A stretch of 21,223 nt of DNA. It comes from Chara braunii. Taxonomy: Eukaryota > Streptophyta > Charophyceae > Charales > Characeae. A model generated the notes under the pieces. The model saw nothing but the letters and a program-made list of their open reading frames with translations, ran no database searches and was not told the DNA's origin. Location of the stretch: NCBI GenBank assembly GCA_003427395.1, contig BFEA01000934.1, forward strand, positions 124,334-145,556, given 5' to 3'. Below are positions 14,679 to 21,223 of this stretch, in pieces. Position 1 is the first letter of the stretch; each line of letters opens with the position of its first letter. Both the position numbers and the translations under genes were made by a program.

Positions 14679-14840
14679 GAAATTTCAGGGAGTCCTATTT
14701 TTTCCTGAAGAGAATCCTCCATCTTGAAGTGTTTGTCACCGCTCGACTGGACATCATGCTGGCACGCCGCACGGATGGGGCACGAAATGAAGCTGCTGCT
14801 GATAAGCCTGCAAGCTATATGCTTTCAAAAGGAGGGGAGA
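14679..14840 (+). pseudogene. Tandem partial duplicate of the terminal EF-hand exon
   Basis: The sequence from the middle of exon D past its stop (14551-14680) is repeated directly downstream. TTTCAGGGAGTCC, TTCCTGAAGAGAATCCT, ATCTTGAAGTGTTTGTC, ACCGCTCGACTGGACATCAT and GCTGGCACG all match exon D in order. AAGCCTGCAAGCTATATGC then matches the post-stop sequence AAGCCCGCAATCTATATGC. The copy stays open past the position of the TAG (VFVTARLDIMLARRTDG and on to 14923) through an inserted stretch of about 20 bases. It lacks the EF loop, so by itself it is not a functional calcium-binding exon. An alternative 3' end or a dead duplicate are both possible. Confidence 0.8.
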
Positions 14841-15265
14841 GCATGTGCACCTACCCATCCAGCCACGAACGAAGGAGGCTCAGGGCTCGATGCACCTGTG
14901 GAGTAATCACTGATCAGGGGTGAGGATTACTTGATCGATTTCCTGTCGTACTGGTATTGAATTTGCTGTCGTTGATGTTTTACTCAAGCTTATTGTTTAT
15001 CCTTGATTCTCGAAATGTTAGTGCTTGTTGACTTGTTATCCATTATCGCTGCTGGAGGAGGTGTACGTAGCCGATCACTTCAGAGGGAGGGGGGCAGGGC
15101 ATATGCCACGCAGGAAGCTGTGCCTATGCCGGGAGGAAAGTAGCGGCATTTTTAGCAACATGGATGAGGGTTGCAACCCTCGGGTGCTCTGAATATATAT
15201 ATACATATAGCATCTTCTCAAGCGTGATTCTATGAGGTAGGTGTGGAAGACTTTGATTGATCATT

Positions 15266-15269
<4 letters not shown>

Positions 15270-15313
<44 letters not shown>
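15270..15313. repeat. (GA)n microsatellite
   Basis: Uninterrupted GA dinucleotides, about 21 units. Confidence 0.95.
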
Positions 15314-15316
<3 letters not shown>

Positions 15317-15969
15317 AAGAAGTCATACTTTATATTTTGTAAAGCCCCAATTGCCTTCGTCTTCAATTATTTAAAATGTCAGGGAAGCCGGAGTCTTCCC
15401 AATTTTTCCCGGAATAAACTAGCAGGGAATATCATCCATATCTGATGCGAGTCCAGTCTGTTATTGGAGTGCATGTGTGTGTTTGAGTAGGTAAACTTAT
15501 TGCCAAGTTATTTGGACAGTGTGTTGCTCAACAGCGGCAAGTCTCTGTCGTCAGTGCACTTTTTTCATTACATCAATTATTCCACATTGGGATATCTGTC
15601 TGTTCAAACCACCAGTCCCTTTCCCTGATGAGGTACCTCGGTTCTGCGTACCAGTTAACGTGCTGGAGAACCGCAGTTCATGTGTACGCGATGGGAAAGG
15701 CTCGCGGTGCCTGGCACGACGGCTCAATTCTTTTAGCTTTTAGGGCCAGGCAGCACAACGCATCGGAAAAAGAGGGTAGGAGGCGCTGGTGGTTTAAGGG
15801 GTTATGTGAACCATGGAAAGCAAGCTGGGGATGAAGGACAGGCCATGAGAGGGAGTTAGTGATGCTGAACAGAGATTCTGGACATTGGAAGCACCGGAGG
15901 GGTAGCTCATAGAAGGAGAGACCTAGACAAAGATCTTGACAATGCGGAAGTGGGAAGTTTGGGGAGGAG

Positions 15970-15971
<2 letters not shown>

Positions 15972-16004
<33 letters not shown>
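15972..16004. repeat. (GA)n microsatellite
   Basis: Uninterrupted GA dinucleotides, about 16 units. Confidence 0.95.
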
Positions 16005-16006
<2 letters not shown>

Positions 16007-16644
16007 GTAGAAAGTAGACAGGAAGTGCGCATTCGTAGCACTGTGGTGGCTCTTGGTCTGCATCTGATATGTGGCAGGTCTCGTCTCAGGATCTGCATGC
16101 CAGCGTGTGGCAAGCTGCGAGCAGCAGCGACGAGACATGAGCATACAGTACGAGTACATGATGATGATGATACATTCTGTTTTCACTAAAGGATAAAGGG
16201 GGTTAGGTGAGTGATATAGGACGTTGGAAGAACTAACGAAGGGAAACATAGTGTTCAATCATCGCAGACTGCGACTCGTTAACTTCTTTCATTGAAGTCC
16301 ACTGTCCACCTCGTTTTTGCTGCTCTCAATGTTGCTGTAACTTGTAAATTTATTCATATTGGTTTTATTATTATATGGTTTACTATTCTTGTAGTCGGAC
16401 CGTAGTCCCAGTTCAAAGAATAAATATTATATCCTCTTATTTATTCACTGCTTCTATGCCATTGTCTATGTAAACCTGCCTGAGAGGCTGAGGTGTTTCA
16501 CCTATCGGAGGCGGATCACACCGCTCACTATCATCCCTTTTTTTCCCTTTCTCTTTTCCCCCTTTTTCCTCTTTTCCGAAACGACAATGGCGTTTAGCTA
16601 TATCCTTTTCAGAGTCCAGACCGATCGGCCCCAGTTTAATTCTG

Positions 16645-16715
16645 AGTGGATTGGGATCTGAACCGCAGTTCGTATTTCACCAGTTCATGCGCGTGTCTCA
16701 ACTGAGCTAGGCCAG
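16645..16715 (-). mobile_element. tRNA-derived SINE-like head, antisense
   Basis: On the minus strand a box A TAGCTCAGTTGAG (16697-16709) is followed about 33 bases later by a box B GGTTCAGATCC (16654-16664), the spacing and order of an internal RNA polymerase III promoter. The D and T stems are only partly conserved, and no acceptor pairing is evident. It is a relic or SINE head rather than a working tRNA. Confidence 0.5.
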
Positions 16716-16846
16716 TTGGTGTTCACTCCAAGTCATATATATATGGTTCTTTCACCTATATCCTTCTTGCCCTGGCAGATGACATTTGCCATTGCCCTCT
16801 ACTATCCATTCGTTTGTCGTTGCAATTCATTCCATGAACTTCATTC

Positions 16847-16968
16847 TACTCACTGTCAAGTACTATCAAGTACTATCAAGTACTATCAAGTACTACCAAG
16901 TATCAAGTACTATCAAGTAGTATCAAGTAGTATCAGTACTATCAAGTACTATCAAGTAGTATCAAGTG
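16847..16968. repeat. 10-bp minisatellite (TACTATCAAG)n
   Basis: About eleven units of TACTATCAAG with TAGTATCAAG variants and a few shortened units. No function is visible. Confidence 0.9.
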
Positions 16969-17035
16969 ATAGCTGTGTGGATATTATTTTTTTGTCATTT
17001 GTATGTACTACGTAGCATATGTCATGCAATCTGAC

Positions 17036-17146
17036 CTACCGTCTTCACCGGAATATAACGCCCGGTCATTATAGCTGTATTTGGGGCTTCTTTCAGTCCA
17101 GATGCAGCGATAATGACCGGGCTTTCTATTCGGGTGAAGACGGTAG
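17036..17146 (-). mobile_element. 111-bp palindromic MITE-like element P1, copy 2
   Basis: The left arm CTACCGTCTTCACCGGAATA (17036 on) and the reverse complement of the right arm (ending GGTGAAGACGGTAG at 17146) match over about 37 bases with few mismatches, both continuing into GCCCGGTCATTAT. The centre is the reverse complement of that in copy 1 (6521-6631), so the two are in opposite orientation. Length is identical at 111 bp. No clear target duplication was seen. Confidence 0.8.
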
Positions 17147-17364
17147 TGGCCCAGTTTTCGGTCTTCAAGGTCTGATAACGTATGTCTGTCGTAAAGTCTC
17201 GTAATTGACGATGATAGAACACCGAAACTCAGAATCGCGTCGAAAAAAACCAGAAATCGCACTTTGTTGCTCACGCAGCATGCATGCTTACACAAGCCAA
17301 AAGTAATGTACACTGAGATTTAATATTTATGCTACACCTTTTTTTTTTTTTTTCTGCTGGACAG

Positions 17365-17450
17365 TAATGGCACTGAAGTTCGAACCCAACTCGCTAGTAG
17401 TTTATGGACAGCTGAAGAACAAACAACCTTCAACGCGCAATACAACACAG
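17365..17450 (+). CDS. Weak candidate exon of an unrecognised gene
   Basis: A strong acceptor (poly(T) at 17339-17353, then CTGCTGGACAG) precedes a 28-codon open frame starting at ATG 17367 (MALKFEPNSLVVYGQLKNKQ...), which ends at a GTAAGC donor. The two splice signals and the phase-0 end are suggestive, but the peptide matches nothing I know and no partner exon was found. It could equally be chance in intergenic DNA. Confidence 0.2.
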
Positions 17451-17613
17451 GTAAGCGAGCAAAGAAACGACTGTCGACTTCTCGAAAGCATCCGTACCAT
17501 TACATGTATGCAAGTCGATGGCCTAGTTTTGAATTCTCTGAGAGCAATCGTAGTTTTGCATGGGAGCGTCAATGGAAAAAAGAGTGACACGACCTTGCGG
17601 ACACCTTGAGGGA

Positions 17614-17655
17614 GGTGATGGCCATTATGGCCCCACCCGATAATGGCCATTATGC
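17614..17655. repeat. Short inverted/direct repeat of ATGGCCATTAT
   Basis: GATGGCCATTATGG and GATAATGGCCATTATG face each other over about eight bases and can form a hairpin. It lies just before R2 copy 3. Confidence 0.6.
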
Positions 17656-17689
17656 TTTTGCATATTATGTTCTCCAATATGGTTTCAAA

Positions 17690-17775
17690 TGGGACGCTGG
17701 GCCCAGTTCCCAGCACGTGTTACTCCCCACATAGATTGGAGCATGGTTCCCAATTAAAAAAAAAAAAAGAAAAAA
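17690..17775 (+). mobile_element. Dispersed poly(A)-ended repeat R2, copy 3
   Basis: GGGACGCTGGGCCCAGTTCC, CAGCACGTGTTACTCCCCAC, ATAGATTGGAGC and then an A-rich tail. This is the same order as the minus strand of 3947-4049. Confidence 0.6.
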
Positions 17776-17786
17776 GAAGAAGAAGA

Positions 17787-17817
<31 letters not shown>
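17776..17817. repeat. (GAA)n/(GA)n tract
   Basis: An A-rich then GAA and GA repeat run directly after the tail of R2 copy 3. It probably grew from that tail. Confidence 0.85.
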
Positions 17818-17822
<5 letters not shown>

Positions 17823-18071
17823 ATCAACTGCGGCTGTGGTCTTCCCCCAAAGACAACTCACGGTTACTCACCCTCATTATGGCTGTACTGAACCAGAAAG
17901 ATAGCTTGTATACAGAGTGCGTCATGTTCGAGGGAAGACGGTAGCCATGCAGACGCAGGTGATGGAAGGATTATCAAGTTCGCTGTAAATTGTAACCTTC
18001 TTGAATTCAAAATAATAATGAAAATTAATAAATTAATAAAAAATTATACAATTCTGAAAAAGAAAAAAACA

Positions 18072-18217
18072 TTAAAAACTTTAAAAAAGTAATGCAATAC
18101 AATATAAACTCTCAATATACACAACTGATTGAGAGTTGCAATTGAGAGTTGTCTATTGAGAGTTTATATTGTATAAATTTGTATAATTGTATTGCATTAC
18201 TTTTTTGAAGTTTTTTC
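18072..18217. mobile_element. AT-rich interrupted palindrome (possible foldback element)
   Basis: AAAAAAGTAATGCAATACAAT (18084 on) and ATAAACTCTCAATA pair with TATTGAGAGTTTAT and ATTGTATTGCATTACTTTTTT on the right. The right arm carries an extra AT-rich stretch of about 17 bases. The centre holds two further ATTGAGAGTT copies. No ORF and no clear target duplication. Confidence 0.6.
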
Positions 18218-18341
18218 CTTTTTTAGGAGATAATTTGGGGTCTGGACTGACAGACTGGGCCCTTCGCCTCTGTCAGTGCAGAGTCCAAAGATCAACTATG
18301 AAATTCTCATCGTCATTCACCGCTCTCACAGAGTGTCCCAG

Positions 18342-18455
18342 AAGTCTCAGTCCCATGGAGAGGAGTGTCAGCAGTCTCAGTCCCATGGAGAGGAGAACCA
18401 GCAGTCTCAGTCCCATGGAGAGGGGCCCAAGCAGTCTCAATCCCATGGAGAGGAG
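18342..18455. repeat. 30-bp minisatellite, four units
   Basis: GTCTCAGTCCCATGGAGAGG plus a variable 10 bases recurs at 18344, 18374, 18404 and 18434. A worn copy may lie near 18540-18580. The unit length is a multiple of three, so frames stay open through it on both strands, but no protein is recognised. Confidence 0.9.
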
Positions 18456-18596
18456 AAGGGCAAGGTCCCGACTCTCTCCTTGCATCTCCCAGCAGTTTTG
18501 GTTGAAGACCAAGGCCCCACTGTACAGTAATCTGTCCCAGAGTCTCCCAGCAGTTTCAGGCTCATGGAGAGAAGAAGAAGACCCAAGGTCCCACTC

Positions 18597-18600
<4 letters not shown>

Positions 18601-18674
<74 letters not shown>

Positions 18675-18742
18675 NNNNNNNNNNNNNNNNNNNNNNNNNN
18701 NNNNNNNNNNNNNNNNNNNNNNNGTGTGTGTGTGTGTGTGTC
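18601..18742. repeat. (CT)n microsatellite, 49-N gap, (GT)n microsatellite
   Basis: CT repeats run from 18601 to 18674, Ns from 18675 to 18723 and GT repeats from 18724 to about 18741. The true length is unknown. Open frames across it are artefacts. Confidence 0.95.
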
Positions 18743-18934
18743 TCCCTGCAGTTTTAGTCGAATTGCAAGGGTGAACAAGGCCAGGGGCCCATATAAAATG
18801 CTGCACCTACAGTTCAGGCCTCATCATCAAATCAGGTGCTCCACTGATTGCATCCTGGAGGATGTGACGTGAGCAGTTCAGAAATCTTCACAACTGGCCG
18901 CTCCCACCCCCAAGTGAGTTCGTCTTTCTCGCTC

Positions 18935-19053
18935 CCAAGTCCTTGGCCTGCAGCATACCCAATTCGTTGGCCTGCAGCATGCCCCCAAGTCTGTTGCCTG
19001 CAGCATACCGAAGTCTTGGGCCTGCAGCATACCCAAGTCTTTGGCCTGCAGCA
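18935..19053. repeat. About 24-bp minisatellite (TTGGCCTGCAGCATACCCAAGTC), five units
   Basis: CCTGCAGCAT occurs five times at intervals of 23-26 bases with variable linkers. No gene is recognised around it. Confidence 0.9.
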
Positions 19054-19059
19054 TAGGTC

Positions 19060-20780
19060 TCCCTACCGGTAGTCCAGGAAGTTGGCGATTTGGATTACGT
19101 CCTTGGCATCTCCGACCCGTGGCCCGTGCCCCCTCACCATCTGTAGGTGTGCTATGTTATCCCTCCAGTACGGTGGACCCTAAATTTCTGAACCTCAAGC
19201 TTTTACGCCGAAACGAATCCGACCACCACCCTTCAGGCCCTTTCATCGAAAGTGAAGCCCCTGCTGTCTACAGCCACATGTTATGAACTTGGTTGTCTGA
19301 CGAATTTATCGCCACTCACTCACACATAGGATCTGACACACGCCCATACATGTACCAGACAAGGGGGAGAGGATACAGAGTCCAAACTGCACACAGACAG
19401 AGATAAGCAGCGGAATTCAACCATGCACAGATGGGGAGAAGACACACAGTGTTTCTCACTCTCTGACAAACTCCCAACAACCAATCACAAGAAAGAACCT
19501 GCGAGGATAACAATTGGAATACACACTGATGATGAGCCAATTAACCAGAAATCGTTACAGAGTTTGTTCCAGTGTCTCGCCACTCTCAGAACCTCACACT
19601 CCACTCTCTACCCTACACCCAGTTAGTAGCGCCACATCAGAATGGCCTCCCAGAGGCCAGCGCCAACCACCCAGATGAAGAACAGATCCTGCGATGAAGT
19701 CTTCAGTGCCGCTGAACAACTCTGACGAAGAACCGGCAGCTATGGCTGCCGCCACCCACAAGGACTCAGTGAAGAGTCTTCACACAGCCCAGCCACTCGC
19801 AGAGGAACCCACAGGGGTTGGTGCGCAGAGGATGCCCCAGCTATGGCAAGTCCTCAACACGCTGGCTATGGCTGCTGTCCATGGTCAGGGTCTCAGGGTA
19901 CCGCCTGCAGACAATCGCCGCTCCCAAAACTCTCCTAGCTCCAAACGCTGTATCGCGAAAATGAACTGCCAAAAGTCCCAACCCAATTCCCCAAACTATT
20001 AATAGACTCTATTTACTCTAGCCTAGACCTAGACCGGACGGACTGACCGACCGATACCATTTCGGTTTCGGCCCCTTGGCCTCTACTGGACCCGGCTATA
20101 GGCTATAGGACCGTCTATCAGCTTAGGCCCTTAGGGCCTGTCTGTCCTAGGGGTAGCCCGGGCCTGCTAAACGCAGTGAGGATAGCTGTAGGAAATTCGA
20201 AGTACTGCTGGGCCTATTTTTCCCATATTTGCAGATATGTCCCTCACGAATTTTCCTTACAGGTAGGTCTCTCGGTTAGCCCTCAGCCAAACAAAATTAT
20301 GAATCTACCCTACTGCTGTACTGTACAGCCTCGCGGTTAGTCCCGGCAGTTGAAATCAGCAAGTCATTGCACACATGTATTGGAGGAGGGAGGCTGATAC
20401 TGGTGGTCTAAAATGCGCAGTCTTTCTCACGAAGCACCTCCCTACACTCCTCTCCCCCTCTAGTCCTTTGTGGAGATGGCGCCTGTGCCCCCCCTCCCCC
20501 CCGTCTTCCTGTTGCTCCTGTTCACCCTAGCTCTTACTACTGGGGTTGCTCATGAGTCCCTGCCTTAGCAGTTGCAGTGGAGGACACCCCTACCCTCTTC
20601 CCTAAGCACAGCGCCCAATCATTACATGTGTCTCTGGCGTTGAAGTTGTACGGGAATGAATACAGCATAACAGCGTCAATCAAAAGGGGTTGTGTGCGGG
20701 ACAAGAAGGTATTATTTTTCGCCTTGTTTTTCCTTCTTCCCTTTTCTTTTTTAGCGAGCTTTACTGCTCACGCTGAAAAC
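19060..20780. other. Intergenic stretch, nothing recognised
   Basis: The longest frames (for example 19694-20002) contain no domain, signal or splice context that I can support. At 20040-20165 there are many short palindromic words (GGCTATAG, TAGGCCCTTAGGGCCT), unexplained. Confidence 0.5.
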
Positions 20781-20782
20781 CA

Positions 20783-21000
20783 GGTCCAGCATCCCTGTTA
20801 CATAGAATACTTGCTCCGTGCTTCCTTCCATTATGTCTGAAAAGGATCCTGAGACAGCAGCATGGATAGATTTCCTTCTCAAGAAAGGATTTACCACTGT
20901 TCTGCCCCTGCAAGAAGGCCCTCCATTCATGTGACCAACCCCACTTGGCTGGAGAGCGAGTCCAGCATATCCGATGGAGCCCGGTCCAGCATCCCTATCC
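20783..21000. repeat. Short R2-like words (GGTCCAGCATCCCT)
   Basis: CAGGTCCAGCATCCCTGTTACATAG at 20781-20805, GAGTCCAGCATATCC at about 20958 and CCGGTCCAGCATCCCTAT at about 20980 match the end of the R2 family (4011-4049, 13760-13784). Only this end is present. Confidence 0.5.
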
Positions 21001-21137
21001 CCTGCTAGGCTGCTATACATCCTCACTAAATTCTGGGTAGGTGTCCTTTTCCTTTTCCTTGTTCTTTTCGCGCGTGAGCTGGAAAGAAAGCAACATAGTT
21101 CAGGAGCATTTGTGCAGTGGTCAGTGGCTGAGCAGCA

Positions 21138-21223
21138 TGGGTAGACCAGATGCACTGCATTCATCAGAGGGTGGATAGACCAGGTGCACTGCATTCATTA
21201 GAGAGGGTGGGTAGATCAGATGC
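21138..21223. repeat. 34-36 bp tandem repeat running off the window
   Basis: GTAGACCAGATGCACTGCAT plus TCATCAGAGGGTG is repeated at about 21141 and 21175, with a third unit starting at about 21211. Confidence 0.9.

Larger units (their letters stand above)
14840..16640. other. Downstream flank without recognised genes
   Basis: Apart from two (GA)n tracts and hairpin-forming stretches (for example CGGTTCT/AGAACCG and TGCCTGGC/GCCAGGCA between 15640 and 15760), I recognise nothing. Candidate polyadenylation words (AATAAA) occur at 15412-15417 and about 16420. Their link to the EF-hand gene is unproven. Confidence 0.5.

Noticed and set aside
15628-15680. CTGATGAG near a hairpin, resembling a third hammerhead
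   Set aside because: No GAAA strand or second core half in the right place and no matching stem III.
16847-16968. CRISPR-like array
   Set aside because: The repeats are 10-bp contiguous units without spacers; it is a minisatellite in a eukaryotic context.
18187-18806. Long open frames on both strands across 18187-18806
   Set aside because: They consist of minisatellite, CT/GT repeats and Ns. Openness is a by-product of repeat unit length.
19694-20002. 102-residue plus-strand frame
   Set aside because: Low-information composition, no domain, no splice or promoter context I can support.

Overview
The window looks like nuclear DNA of a green-lineage eukaryote with large introns, most likely a streptophyte (a charophyte alga or similar). 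Three things point there. (1) Spliced, phase-0 EF-hand exons are separated by introns of 2.5-7.3 kb. (2) A U6 snRNA copy has the plant-type 5' hairpin and the plant-type 3' end (GGTCCAAATT). (3) A fragment of large-subunit rRNA carries the signature I associate with plant mitochondria. The species assignment is an inference. Nothing suggests a bacterial or phage origin.

Layout. The only host gene I can support is on the plus strand: four exons (380-410, 4444-4554, 7126-7173, 14494-14643) of a calcineurin-B/NCS-like EF-hand calcium sensor. The 5' exons lie upstream of the window and the stop codon is at 14641-14643. The four exons join without phase conflict and give 112 residues covering the end of one EF loop and two full canonical EF hands. 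About 14 kb of DNA therefore holds only 340 nt of coding sequence.

The introns are packed with repeats. Intron 1 (411-4443) holds a cluster of type III hammerhead ribozymes (one intact, two broken) in a retrozyme-like repeat, GC-rich segments, a poly(A)-ended dispersed repeat and short tandem duplications. Intron 2 (4555-7125) holds a second intact hammerhead ribozyme, microsatellites and one copy of a 111-bp palindromic MITE-like element. Intron 3 (7174-14493) holds two U6 snRNA retrocopies (one with clear target-site duplications), a 165-bp Harbinger-like MITE with perfect 26-bp TIRs and TAA duplications, a diverged palindromic MITE, a decayed antisense Ty3/gypsy chromovirus-like retrotransposon (about 8960-12970), a mitochondrial-type LSU rRNA fragment and tRNA-derived SINE-like heads.

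Downstream of the stop codon the last exon is partly duplicated in tandem (to about 14840). From there to the end the window is intergenic: microsatellites, minisatellites, a second perfect 111-bp palindromic element, an AT-rich interrupted palindrome, a tRNA-like SINE head and one weak candidate exon at 17365-17450.

Assembly caution: single Ns at 2031 and 12971 and a 49-N run at 18675-18723 mark joins. The N at 2031 lies between two identical 57-bp copies and is very probably an unmerged overlap.
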